Positions 5,602 to 13,287 are shown, counted from the first letter of the stretch. The stretch is 17,935 nt of DNA from an uncultured Eubacteriales bacterium (GCA_900545175.1 UQYF01000050.1:1-17935); one strand, 5' to 3'. Translations and numbers: made by a program. The notes: a model not told the origin generated them from the letters alone.

Positions 5602-7086
5602 TTATTCAACTCCTACTTCAAGCGGTATCTCGACATTGCGATATCCGTCCTTACCCGGTCTGCTTATATATACCGTAACAGTCATTCCCGGCTCTGTGGA
5701 AAACAGAACATTCTGAAATGCCCTGACGGTCTGTATATTCTCCGAATCAATTGCCGTTATTATATCTCCGCTCTGTATACCTGCATAAAAAGCAGGAGAA
5801 TCATCCTCGACAGAATTGACATATACTCCATCAGGCATACCATATACTTCCTTCATCACTGCCGTGACAGTCTGTGGACTGATACCCGCATACGGTGTTA
5901 CTTTACCATTAATCAGTCTCTCAATCAAGCGTTTTAATTCAGAAATGCCATAAGAATTTATTATTTTGCCTGATATCGCCTCATTTTGGTATGGTATTAT
6001 TCCTACAACCTCACCCTTTGTATTCACGATTATGCCACAGTCAGCCTCATCCGCCTCGATAGCTGTGCTTATCACTCGATAGCTGCCATCTGTATCCATA
6101 AAACTTTCATTTATTGAAGTTGCTGTAGTATATACAACCATTCCGCTCTGTCCATACATACTTCCCACAGCTATTACAGGATCACCCTGCTGGATGACAT
6201 AGGAATTTCCAAGTACCGCAACCTTGACATTCTCCGGAATCTCTCCGTTATATACTGCCTTTTCTACTGCTACTATAGCTATATTGGTTGTTGTATCACC
6301 TGTTATATATGTGCCTTGCGCGATTGTTCCATCATTAAAGATAACCGATAAATACTTATCGCTCACGAACTGCTTAGTTGTCAGAATATAAAAATATTCT
6401 TCATCCTCAGCAGCAATAAATCCCATAATCCCTGCATCGGAAACATAATCCCATGTAACTCCGTCCTGTGAAACTTCAATAGAAACTAACGACATGTCAA
6501 CTGTCTCTATCACGGACTTCAATCCTGTATACAGTGAATCAAGCTCTGTCACTCCCGGTCTATATTCGTCAAATGCACTGCTTATCTGTTCATCTACCAA
6601 CGACAACAGTTCTTCACGGCTGATATTCTCAGCTTCTATGTCCTGTGATGTGCTCTCACTATTCATGTCACCATCGCTTGAACCGGATACGTTCTCATCC
6701 GCAGTTTCACTGCCATTATCATTTTCCGCAGTGTCTTCCGTTCCTATATCCGCACTGCTCTCAAGCTCTGATGTGTCACTCTCCATATCGGAATAAATAT
6801 CGTCCGTCATCTCCTCTGTCTGGCTGTCCGTCGGTATTACAGTCCCCTGCCTGCTTGTCGGCTCCTCATCACCGACAAACTTTCTTGCAGTCGGATACAC
6901 AACAGACATTACAAGTCCTGAAACCACTCCGAATATAACTGCTGAACCAATAACCTTTGCTACATGCTTCACTGCTCTTTTAATCCTATTTCCGGGCTTC
7001 TTTACTATCTTTTCTGTATACAGGCTGTAATCCTGTCCTTCACGTTTCTCATTTTCCTGCCCGGACATATTGTGGTTATTATCCAT
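5602..7086 (-). CDS. Membrane-anchored HtrA/DegP-like PDZ protein, predicted proteolytically inactive
   Basis: Layout of the 494 residues: a basic cytoplasmic N-terminus, one membrane segment at about 43-63, an acidic Ser/Asp/Glu-rich linker at about 73-157, a trypsin-like domain at about 195-395, and a PDZ domain at about 405-494 (GVYVNSVEDDSPAFYAGIQSGDIITAI). The protease fold aligns to HtrA, but the catalytic triad is gone. The His position of the LTNNHVV motif is Gln239 (LTTKQFV), the Asp of TDLAV is Asn268 (TNIAIV), and the Ser of GNSGG is Asp349 (EADCG). It therefore probably acts outside the membrane as a binding or chaperone-like factor rather than a protease. A GGAGG sits 12 bases before ATG 7086, a long spacing. 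It lies 115 bases downstream of the pilus operon and 70 bases upstream of yhaM. Its link to either is unproven. Confidence 0.8.
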   Translation of the reverse strand: MDNNHNMSGQENEKREGQDYSLYTEKIVKKPGNRIKRAVKHVAKVIGSAVIFGVVSGLVMSVVYPTARKFVGDEEPTSRQGTVIPTDSQTEEMTDDIYSDMESDTSELESSADIGTEDTAENDNGSETADENVSGSSDGDMNSESTSQDIEAENISREELLSLVDEQISSAFDEYRPGVTELDSLYTGLKSVIETVDMSLVSIEVSQDGVTWDYVSDAGIMGFIAAEDEEYFYILTTKQFVSDKYLSVIFNDGTIAQGTYITGDTTTNIAIVAVEKAVYNGEIPENVKVAVLGNSYVIQQGDPVIAVGSMYGQSGMVVYTTATSINESFMDTDGSYRVISTAIEADEADCGIIVNTKGEVVGIIPYQNEAISGKIINSYGISELKRLIERLINGKVTPYAGISPQTVTAVMKEVYGMPDGVYVNSVEDDSPAFYAGIQSGDIITAIDSENIQTVRAFQNVLFSTEPGMTVTVYISRPGKDGYRNVEIPLEVGVE

Positions 7087-7149
7087 TGCGAATCTTAGCC
7101 TCCGGATTATCCTTTTAATATGTCACGAAAATATCTTCTGACTAACATT

Positions 7150-7169
7150 ATTTTATTATAAAATAAAAT
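7150..7169. other. AT-rich inverted repeat between the prepilin peptidase and HtrA-like genes
   Basis: ATTTTATT (7150-7157) and AATAAAAT (7162-7169) form an 8-base-pair stem with a 4-base loop. There is no T-run after it on the minus strand. A TATAAT overlaps its centre on that strand but no -35 is visible, so it may be part of a promoter for the HtrA-like gene or simply AT-rich sequence. Confidence 0.3.
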
Positions 7170-7201
7170 TATGAATTTTTTATGACATACGTGTAAAAGA
7201 A

Positions 7202-7810
7202 TTATCCCATGGCACAGCACAAAATATAGGCTATTGAGATTGCCGGCACCATAGGTGCTTTTTTTGTCTTCATAAAGCTTTTTCCCTTCAGTTTTAACCA
7301 TATATTATATACGATAAAATATATGCCGAACATGACACAGAAAATTATCATTGAACCGTATACAAGCCTGAACGAATACATTGCTATATCTATTTCTTTT
7401 ACGGCTGCTCCCATAATAAGCATGAAGAATATTTCCATATCTCCCTGTGCATATATTCTCAAAATTTTCAGAATGAACACTGCTGCCATACACAGGAAAA
7501 GTCCGCAATAATTTTCATACGAAAAACCATATTTATATAACAGAGCCAAAAATTCAATAACTATGCACAGCCTTATCGGAAACACATAAAGCTGTCTGCT
7601 CTTTATATCAGTATAGCTATGAAAAATAAGCATATACCATATCGGAAGATTATATATTCCACATATAAAGCTTCCGAATAACGCTGCCACTATACATATG
7701 TAAGCCGCTATGCCGGTCTTACATAGCTTCTGCGAAATTCTGCCGCACAGAGCCTTTTTCAGCTTAGTCGTAATCTTTTCTTTCCCCATAGATATTCTTT
7801 TCACGCTCAT
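7202..7810 (-). CDS. Prepilin peptidase, TadV/CpaA-like (peptidase family A24)
   Basis: This 202-residue, largely hydrophobic protein has the two aspartates expected of the A24 aspartic peptidases that cut prepilin leaders at the membrane. Asp68 is in SYTDIKSRQLYVFP (usual form D-x-(K/R)-x-R-x-I-P) and Asp124 is in AQGDMEIFFML (usual form GxGDxK). A C-terminal KKAPMVPAISIAYIL corresponds to the conserved proline-containing segment before the last helix. Several membrane helices span about 33-200. It is the last gene of the Tad operon and presumably processes the pilin and pseudopilins encoded just upstream. The start overlaps the end of the CpaB-like gene by 47 bases. ATG 7789 would reduce this to 26, and neither has a strong ribosome binding site. 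Confidence 0.75.
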   Translation of the reverse strand: MSVKRISMGKEKITTKLKKALCGRISQKLCKTGIAAYICIVAALFGSFICGIYNLPIWYMLIFHSYTDIKSRQLYVFPIRLCIVIEFLALLYKYGFSYENYCGLFLCMAAVFILKILRIYAQGDMEIFFMLIMGAAVKEIDIAMYSFRLVYGSMIIFCVMFGIYFIVYNIWLKLKGKSFMKTKKAPMVPAISIAYILCCAMG

Positions 7811-8528
7811 ACATGCATCGCCCTATCCTGAGTGTCCCTTTTTCAAGTGCCACATTAAATTCCTCCTCCTTTTCACCCGGAATTATAATGTTCACCACCA
7901 TTGCAGTTCCTTCCTCCGGCTGGCTTTTCTTTACCTGTACTCCCGCCTGGGTAAACACTCGCATGACATATGCATAGTCGCATATCTTTTCAGCTTTCAC
8001 AGCACTTATTCCGTTGCTGTTGTGCTCCGTGACTGACCAGATATTTATTCTGTCTCCTTCCCTCAATATACCACCCACAGCCTGTGACAGATTGCTGGCA
8101 TTTAATGACACCTCGATGGGCTCATCAATCCCTGTGATACGTATATCACTCGATGAAAACATATTCGTTGTGATTATTTCATTCTTGGCTATGCCTCTGA
8201 CTGTGTACAGTTTAATAAGCTGTGTCAAATCTGTCACGCAGTTATCCGGAAGCCATTCCGCCTTTCTCCCGGCCTTAACAAAATACGAGCTTATATTATC
8301 TGCCGTAAGCATCGTGCTCTCATCAATGTCTTCCTGCGCCACATACACCATTATATAGTCCTCCGACAAAAGAACACTTCTCTCAATAAAAAGCATAAAT
8401 GCATACAACACTATCGTCACAATAAAACTGTATACAAGCACCCTCACATTTACCGGACCATGCCGGCTTTTTTCCTTTATGTTCTTCCTTCGCGGCACTC
8501 CTCTTTTTCTCATTATTTTCGCTGCCAT
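7764..8528 (-). CDS. CpaB/RcpC-like SAF-domain pilus assembly protein
   Basis: The 254-residue product has a very basic N-terminus (about 1-30), one membrane helix at about 28-48, and an extracytoplasmic SAF/RcpC region. The SAF part runs from about 60 to 125 (VYVAQEDIDESTML, RGIAKNEIITTNMF). It is followed by the RcpC-type segment QAVGGILREGDRINIW (about 149-164). In Gram-negative Tad systems CpaB works at the secretin and periplasm. In a monoderm it would sit at the outer face of the membrane or in the wall. ATG 8528 is used because a stop lies shortly upstream in frame; GGAGGAG is present but 13 bases away. It follows the TadE-like gene by 130 bases, a stretch with no convincing gene, and overlaps the prepilin peptidase gene. 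Confidence 0.75.
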   Translation of the reverse strand: MAAKIMRKRGVPRRKNIKEKSRHGPVNVRVLVYSFIVTIVLYAFMLFIERSVLLSEDYIMVYVAQEDIDESTMLTADNISSYFVKAGRKAEWLPDNCVTDLTQLIKLYTVRGIAKNEIITTNMFSSSDIRITGIDEPIEVSLNASNLSQAVGGILREGDRINIWSVTEHNSNGISAVKAEKICDYAYVMRVFTQAGVQVKKSQPEEGTAMVVNIIIPGEKEEEFNVALEKGTLRIGRCMYEREKNIYGERKDYD

Positions 8529-8658
8529 AAGTTTGATTTTTCTCCTCCACTACAATATATTCATGGTTAATACACCTCACGGCCTTTGAGGCATTATCCA
8601 TCTTATTTCTGATAATTATTGCCCATTATTTTCATTCTGCCATTTTAAGAAACAGGCA

Positions 8659-9327
8659 TCAATCAGTCACCGCCACAAGTCTTGTCAGCTTATAATCCTC
8701 AAGTCCTTCAAGCGAGAATGATATCTGTGCATATACCGATGTCTCCGTAATTTTTAACATACCGTCATTTGCAGTTACATACACGTCCGTATTATAAGGA
8801 TACCTCAACGTATATGCCCCGCCGTCCTTAATCCCACATTCTGTTATGTGCCATCCGGCATCATCGGCAATGTAATTGTACACTCTGTAAGAGATAATCC
8901 TGACTTTTCCGTACATTCCCTGTTCCTTTATAGTCTCCATTTCATCATTCAAGCCAAGATTATTTTTCAGGCAGTCAACAAAGCGGACATATGAATTTAC
9001 AAATGCTGCATCCCACACTGTCGGCTCTGCATTGTCTGATATAATAAGATTTCCTGTCCGCGCATATTCATTAAGATTGATTATCGAGGCTGCCAAAAGA
9101 GAATATGTCAGGTTGCTGTCAATCTGCTCATAGCTGTACTCAAGCCTGTCTCTTCTAAATGTATAACAAATAAATGTGCACATAAAGACAACAATAATCA
9201 TGGCTAACGGCATGAGGGCAGCCCCTTCCCTGCTACTCCTTATTCTTTGCTGTAGATTTTTGATAAATTCTAAAGCTTTCGCCTCCCTCCCTGATAAATG
9301 AAAAGCCCTGTATTCCCGCAATGGCAT
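8659..9327 (-). CDS. TadE/TadG-like pseudopilin
   Basis: The 222-residue product has a basic region (about 23-33, KNLQQRIRSSR) followed by EGAALMPLAMIIVVFMCTF, one membrane helix at about 37-56, then an extracytoplasmic domain. This matches the R-x-G-x-A-x-(E)-F-A plan of TadE/TadG minor pilins, though the usual Glu within the helix is not seen. The protein probably primes or stabilises the pilus. ATG 9327 is the first ATG in frame, with GGAG 12 bases before it. It implies a 95-base overlap with the upstream gene, unusually long, so the true start could be nearer 9230. No ATG, GTG or TTG occurs in frame between codon 3 and Met39, however. It lies between the DUF4320-like gene and the CpaB-like gene in the same operon. 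Confidence 0.65.
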   Translation of the reverse strand: MPLREYRAFHLSGREAKALEFIKNLQQRIRSSREGAALMPLAMIIVVFMCTFICYTFRRDRLEYSYEQIDSNLTYSLLAASIINLNEYARTGNLIISDNAEPTVWDAAFVNSYVRFVDCLKNNLGLNDEMETIKEQGMYGKVRIISYRVYNYIADDAGWHITECGIKDGGAYTLRYPYNTDVYVTANDGMLKITETSVYAQISFSLEGLEDYKLTRLVAVTD

Positions 9328-9664
9328 CAAGATGAATTTCTCCGCTTACGGACAGTACAACCTCCTGTCCGTAAGCCGCAGGTGTCATTGTCGTACCTGC
9401 ATATGAAATATTTACCACTCCCATATCGGAAAGCTCTTTTGTAAGTCCGCTCTGTTTTTCTGCGGTAAGATAGCCATATGTCTCCATGTATAGAATATAT
9501 TTTCTTTCTATACGGGATTTTTTTATCGCCAGATTCATCCTTGCATACATGTCAAGCCCCAGATATACGACCATGAACAAAAGCAGAATCCCAAGCATGC
9601 ATGAAAGCATGTTGCCTACGCCGCTCCTTCTTTTTTTCAGAATATTTCCCATACTCACTGCCAT
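9233..9664 (-). CDS. Small pseudopilin-like protein, probably DUF4320 family
   Basis: The 143-residue product has a basic start (KKRRSGVGNM), one membrane helix at about 18-37 (MLSCMLGILLLFMVVYLGL), and an extracytoplasmic tail with alternating beta-like segments. This resembles DUF4320 proteins found in clostridial Tad loci. I assign this by overall look and position rather than by a diagnostic residue. ATG 9664 lies three bases after the stop of the pilin gene without a strong ribosome binding site, so translation is probably coupled. It presumably enters the pilus or its base as a minor subunit. Confidence 0.55.
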   Translation of the reverse strand: MAVSMGNILKKRRSGVGNMLSCMLGILLLFMVVYLGLDMYARMNLAIKKSRIERKYILYMETYGYLTAEKQSGLTKELSDMGVVNISYAGTTMTPAAYGQEVVLSVSGEIHLDAIAGIQGFSFIREGGESFRIYQKSTAKNKE

Positions 9665-9667
9665 AGC

Positions 9668-9892
9668 TTATGAGAACATTTCCGATGCTGTTGAGGTCAT
9701 CGTTGTCCATATATCCTGAATGAACTTTAATCCACCGGATTTAAATATTGCCGCCATCGCAACCACGACAATCATCACAAGCACTTCTCCAATCACTGCA
9801 CTTCCTGCCTTACTTTGTACGACTCTTCGCCTCACAAGCTCCTTACATCCATTAACTCCATCAATCATCTTAAAAAAAATATAATTGTTCAT
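9668..9892 (-). CDS. Flp-like pilin subunit
   Basis: The 74-residue product has a cytoplasmic leader with basic residues (LVRRRVVQSKAG) and a single hydrophobic helix beginning SAVIGEVLVMIVVVAMAAIF, followed by a short hydrophilic tail. That is the size and layout of a class IVb (Flp) prepilin, which is cut by a TadV-type peptidase after a glycine. If cut after Gly30, Glu36 falls at +6 instead of the usual +5 and there is no Tyr next to it, so this is an atypical Flp. GAGG lies six bases before ATG 9892. It is the smallest gene of the operon, lies between tadC and the pseudopilin genes, and has its own promoter-like element upstream. Confidence 0.65.
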   Translation of the reverse strand: MNNYIFFKMIDGVNGCKELVRRRVVQSKAGSAVIGEVLVMIVVVAMAAIFKSGGLKFIQDIWTTMTSTASEMFS

Positions 9893-9910
9893 ATGCTGCC
9901 TCTTTCCTTT

Positions 9911-9938
9911 ATTATTTTTAATGAAAAACTTGTGTCAA
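9911..9938 (-). promoter_or_regulatory. Candidate promoter for the pilin gene
   Basis: On the minus strand a perfect TTGACA (9933-9938) is followed after 16 bases by AATAAT (9911-9916, five of six matches to TATAAT). The start point would lie about 10-15 bases before the pilin ribosome binding site and start codon. The -35 lies inside the second arm of the hairpin at 9930-9954. Confidence 0.5.
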
Positions 9939-9954
9939 ATATACACTGACACAA
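9920..9954 (-). terminator. Hairpin between tadC and the pilin gene (terminator or processing site)
   Basis: TTGTGTCA (9947-9954 read on the minus strand) pairs with TGACACAA (9930-9937) around a 9-base loop, then GTTTTT follows. This is the form of a modest intrinsic terminator. It would reduce read-through from tadABC into the pilin genes or protect the 3' end of the tadABC message. Confidence 0.5.
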
Positions 9955-9999
9955 AGTCAATACATAAAAAGCCTTTATACATAGCTTTTCAGATTTTTC

Positions 10000-10866
10000 C
10001 TACATTTTAAAGAGTACTGCCGAGTCTAACAGCCCCTTCACACCGGCATAGACAAGCACTGCCATCATGCACAAGAATATTGCAAACAGGCAGGCATCGC
10101 CCATACGCCTTAAATGCTCCTGCTCGTATCTGTTACTGCTCTCCATAAGAGTCCTAAGATATCCTCTGATATCCTCAAGCATCGCCATGGATGCGTCATT
10201 CTGTGCAAGCTGTTTCACAGTTACAACCAGATTATCAATATTTTCATTCTCAAATTTTCCCGCAAACACTTCCACCGACACGATGAGATCATTCGATGAT
10301 AAAATATCCCCTGTAAGTGTTATAAGCGCCGCCTTCAATCTTGGATGTGATGCTACTCTGTATGCATCAATCAATGTTCTTGTTATGTATTCACCCGCAT
10401 CTGTCTGCAAAAACACAACATCATATACATCCATTATGCTCTTTAACATTTTCACATTGTCTCTGCGATTTCTCAGCTTAGCGCGCACATCCGGATATAG
10501 ATATGCTGCGGCTGACAATATAAATGCCGCTGTCATGCCATAAAAAATCATTCCTGTAGCAAAGCCTGCTGCCGCACAGAACAGCTTACCGCTAAGATAT
10601 ACAAGCGGCGTTATTTTTCCCTTTGAATAATATGTCACTCCCCACGCATCAAGTCTTTGCTGTATATTTTCATACGAAAAGATACTGTCCTTTTTTACAT
10701 TATGCATCATGTCAAAAAGCTTATCCTGAAGCTTCATTTTTGCAATGGTATATCTGTCAGCCGCGGCATGTGCCGCAAAAAGATATATGGACACAAAAAA
10801 CAAAAGTATGGCGGCACATAAAAGCATGGTTCTTATATATCCGATATTTTCTGTAACAAAATTCAT
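10000..10866 (-). CDS. tadC: Tad pilus platform protein, TadC-like
   Basis: This 288-residue inner-membrane protein belongs to the type II secretion F family. It has membrane segments at about 12-33, 88-123 (two helices) and 258-285, with a cytoplasmic helical T2SF domain between about 140 and 255 (SIMDVYDVVFLQTDAGEYITRTL, DIRGYLRTLMESSNRYEQEHL). Together with TadB it forms the platform that couples the TadA motor to pilin insertion. ATG 10866 is used because it shares its A with the tadB stop (TGATG), giving translational coupling. A TTG three bases earlier also opens the frame. It is followed by 107 bases carrying a hairpin and a promoter. Confidence 0.8.
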   Translation of the reverse strand: MNFVTENIGYIRTMLLCAAILLFFVSIYLFAAHAAADRYTIAKMKLQDKLFDMMHNVKKDSIFSYENIQQRLDAWGVTYYSKGKITPLVYLSGKLFCAAAGFATGMIFYGMTAAFILSAAAYLYPDVRAKLRNRRDNVKMLKSIMDVYDVVFLQTDAGEYITRTLIDAYRVASHPRLKAALITLTGDILSSNDLIVSVEVFAGKFENENIDNLVVTVKQLAQNDASMAMLEDIRGYLRTLMESSNRYEQEHLRRMGDACLFAIFLCMMAVLVYAGVKGLLDSAVLFKM

Positions 10867-11870
10867 CAATTTTTCCCGCTTATCCCCTTCACAAATACAA
10901 AATATGCTGTAAACATAAGAGTCCCTGCTATCATTGCGATAAGACAGCAGCCGGCAAAACTCTCAGAGAACATTGAAAACATGTCGATAAGGCTCATTCC
11001 CAGCATTGTCTGCGCCATCATCCAAAGACATACCAATGCACATAGCATTATAATCGCCAGTCTTATCTTCGCTTCGCGGTATATCTGCGCTAACTTCTTA
11101 CTGTTGTCAAGCTGCTCTGAAAGCAGCTTTCTGCACTGCGCCGTGATTTCTCTGTAGTTTGCATTGTTTCTTGATGATATCTCAAGGTTACGAATCATAG
11201 TCTTAAAAAAGCCATGCTCAATCCTGCTCTCTAACTGTCGCAGCGCTACTGTGCCTTGTATTCCGCTCTTAATCATTGCAACCGTATGCGTCAGCGCTTC
11301 GCTTAGCGGTCCTTCTATCATTCCCGCCGCTTTTTCCAGAATATATATGATATCATCCGACTGAGCCGCACAGCTTTCCACCGAATTAACAAATGCCATA
11401 AGCTGTTCTTCCTCTTTACGGTATCTGTAATTGCGAAGCAATGAAAAAACAGCCTCGGATAACATCCATAAAGTAAAAGCCATAAAAAATCCAGCGTACA
11501 ATTTTCCGGAAAATATGCCCGCAATTATCGAAACCAATGCAGATTCCGCAATCAGGATTACTATATACAGCTCAGGTGTCAGCCACGCAAAGCGTGTTGT
11601 AAGTCCGCTGTATTCAAGGTTATCCGCGATATGAGCTATAAAACCCTTTTTCCCCATATTTCCGTACAGTGCCTTAAAATGCATTCCAATCTGTTCACGA
11701 TGCCCCGAAAGGCTGTTGATTCTGTCATACATCAGTGTAAGGCTCTGTCTTAATGAATTTGTTTTCTGTATATACACAAAAGCCGCATACGAAATTATGA
11801 ATAAAAGAACCGGAATAACAGCATGACATGTAACAAGAAAATACGATATGCTTTCTATCTTTTTAGTCAT
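10866..11870 (-). CDS. tadB: Tad pilus platform protein, TadB-like
   Basis: This 334-residue inner-membrane protein is of the type II secretion F family. A first helix lies at about 14-34, a paired hydrophobic region at about 97-145, then the cytoplasmic T2SF domain at about 155-270 (FVNSVESCAAQSDDIIYILEKAA, EISSRNNANYREITAQCRKLL), and two closing helices at about 272-326. This matches TadB and partners with TadC. ATG 11870 overlaps the tadA stop by one base (TAATG) and has AGGAG six bases upstream. This tight packing with tadA and tadC shows a single transcript. Confidence 0.82.
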   Translation of the reverse strand: MTKKIESISYFLVTCHAVIPVLLFIISYAAFVYIQKTNSLRQSLTLMYDRINSLSGHREQIGMHFKALYGNMGKKGFIAHIADNLEYSGLTTRFAWLTPELYIVILIAESALVSIIAGIFSGKLYAGFFMAFTLWMLSEAVFSLLRNYRYRKEEEQLMAFVNSVESCAAQSDDIIYILEKAAGMIEGPLSEALTHTVAMIKSGIQGTVALRQLESRIEHGFFKTMIRNLEISSRNNANYREITAQCRKLLSEQLDNSKKLAQIYREAKIRLAIIMLCALVCLWMMAQTMLGMSLIDMFSMFSESFAGCCLIAMIAGTLMFTAYFVFVKGISGKN

Positions 11871-13066
11871 TATTCACTCCTAGCATAGATTGTCTTAAAC
11901 TTCATCTCATTGGTCTGCTGTGACCATTCCACTTCAGTGATTTCAGCAATCCTGTATTTTTTCAAAAATATGCAATTTTTAAGGGAACGCAGCATAAAAA
12001 GAATTTCCTCAGACGAATGAGTGCTGCTTCTTTTGACATAATCGACAAGCCTGAAGTATGCATCCTGCGGTGAATTGGCATGAATCGATGCATAGCATAT
12101 CGCACCTGTGTGTACAGCGTACAAAAAGTCCTTGGCCTCGCCGCCCTTTATCTCGCCAATCATGTAGACATCGGAATCCACCAAAAGACCGTTTCTGGCA
12201 ATATTTTCAAGAGAATATCTTATCTTTCCTTCTCCTCTGTTCTCGACAATATGGTACGAGAAGAATTCCCTCTGCCGCATCGAAAATAATTCCTCCGCTT
12301 CCTGCACACAGAATATAGAATATCTGTCCGGAATAACCTCAAGCATGGCATTCATAAGTGTGGTTTTCCCTGCCGAACCTGCACCGCAGAGCAGAAACGA
12401 CTCTCCGCACTCTATTTTTTTCACAAGGATATCGGAAAGCTCGCCCGACATCATCCCTTCCTCAATAAGACCAGGAAACAGCTTCTTCTTTGTCGGATGT
12501 TTTCTTATGTGGAGCATTGGTGCATTTCCCGACAGCACGAACTTAGTTGACAGATTAAACCTCAGTATCCATCCGTTCTGGCTCTTATCCGTAAATATGC
12601 TTATGGCATTGTTATTTCCCATATTTATCTTATTCTTTAATGCCACACGCTCAACAAAGCGCTCGTAGTCCTCATCATTGTTAAACCGCACTCCGGAAAG
12701 GCTTCTGACACCTCTTCTCTTTACATATACATGCCTTGCATCTATTATTCGTATATCTGATATGTCGGGGTCCGCAATCAGCGTATCTATAATATAATAG
12801 CTCCAGACAAATCTCGAAAACAGCTCATATATTGCCGACACCTGTTCCTCGTTCACACTGTAAGCATTCCTTATGTATGACTTCACTTCACCCTCAAACA
12901 CGTCCCGGCTTATCTCACCTCTCTCACACATGTTAAATCTTGCCACATTAAAGCCCGATGTGACATGTTCAACCACATGCATTGCTATCTCATTATACGT
13001 AAGCATTTTTGCTGAATTCTTAATTTTATTACCCGGCTGCACATCCTGCTGCGCCGAAAAAATCAT
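11870..13066 (-). CDS. tadA: Tad/CpaF-type secretion ATPase
   Basis: This is the cytoplasmic motor ATPase of the pilus, about 398 residues, within the family's usual range. The N-terminal domain (about 1-190) includes the Arg-rich DIRIIDARHVYVKRRGVR and LHIRKHP segments. The ATPase core carries Walker A GAGSAGKTT (228-236), an Asp-box-like acidic EAEEL (256-260), Walker B LLVDSDVYMIGEI with Glu305 (294-306), and a His-box HTGAICYASIHANS (319-332). GAGSAGKT replaces the more common GGTGSGKT but keeps the Lys and Thr. The start is ATG 13066, preceded by AGGAGGT at the right distance. An in-frame TTG at 13090 would place the ribosome binding site inside the gene. It is the first gene of the operon behind the promoter at 13175-13203. 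Confidence 0.9.
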   Translation of the reverse strand: MIFSAQQDVQPGNKIKNSAKMLTYNEIAMHVVEHVTSGFNVARFNMCERGEISRDVFEGEVKSYIRNAYSVNEEQVSAIYELFSRFVWSYYIIDTLIADPDISDIRIIDARHVYVKRRGVRSLSGVRFNNDEDYERFVERVALKNKINMGNNNAISIFTDKSQNGWILRFNLSTKFVLSGNAPMLHIRKHPTKKKLFPGLIEEGMMSGELSDILVKKIECGESFLLCGAGSAGKTTLMNAMLEVIPDRYSIFCVQEAEELFSMRQREFFSYHIVENRGEGKIRYSLENIARNGLLVDSDVYMIGEIKGGEAKDFLYAVHTGAICYASIHANSPQDAYFRLVDYVKRSSTHSSEEILFMLRSLKNCIFLKKYRIAEITEVEWSQQTNEMKFKTIYARSE

Positions 13067-13111
13067 GGATACCTCCTCTCTAAAAAACAAACAAACTGGA
13101 TAACTACCTGA

Positions 13112-13140
13112 TTACCGGTAAAAAGAAAATTTCATGAAAT
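13112..13140. other. Two palindromes in the tad operon leader
   Basis: TTACCGGTAA (13112-13121) and ATTTCATGAAAT (13129-13140) are perfect palindromes of 10 and 12 bases in the roughly 100-base untranslated leader between the tad promoter and tadA. They could be operators or small RNA hairpins. No known regulator is recognised. Confidence 0.4.
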
Positions 13141-13174
13141 CTTTAGATAAAGCTTGATATAAGCTTCGATGTTC

Positions 13175-13203
13175 ATTATAGTTGTGACGAGCATCAAAGT
13201 CAA
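13175..13203 (-). promoter_or_regulatory. Promoter of the tad operon
   Basis: On the minus strand TTGACT (13198-13203; five of six) and a perfect TATAAT (13175-13180) are separated by exactly 17 bases, an excellent housekeeping-sigma promoter. Transcription would start near 13168, leaving a leader of about 100 bases before tadA. Confidence 0.75.
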
Positions 13204-13223
13204 GTAGCTTCTGCGAAAATAGT

Positions 13224-13252
13224 TTGCAGTTTCAGCTATTTTAAGCTAAAAT
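13224..13252 (+). promoter_or_regulatory. Promoter of mutS2
   Basis: TTGCAG (13224-13229) and TAAAAT (13247-13252; five of six) are 17 bases apart on the plus strand. It is divergent from the tad promoter, with 20 bases between the two -35 elements, so a single bound factor could affect both. Confidence 0.5.
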
Positions 13253-13287
13253 GTAAGTACATATTTTTGTGAGGGATTGATAAAGAA

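Noticed and set aside
5521..5937. 138-codon plus-strand frame across the HtrA-like and yhaM starts
   Set aside because: It runs antisense to well-supported coding sequence and has no ribosome binding site or motif.
7107..7301. 64-codon minus-strand frame between the prepilin peptidase and HtrA-like genes
   Set aside because: About half of it overlaps the prepilin peptidase in another frame and the remainder is AT-rich with no homology recognised.
8383..8601. 72-codon minus-strand frame overlapping the start of the CpaB-like gene
   Set aside because: It has no clear ribosome binding site, overlaps the CpaB-like frame over most of its length and turns cysteine-rich there; the 130-base gap 8529-8658 is left without a gene, though a very short leader peptide cannot be excluded.
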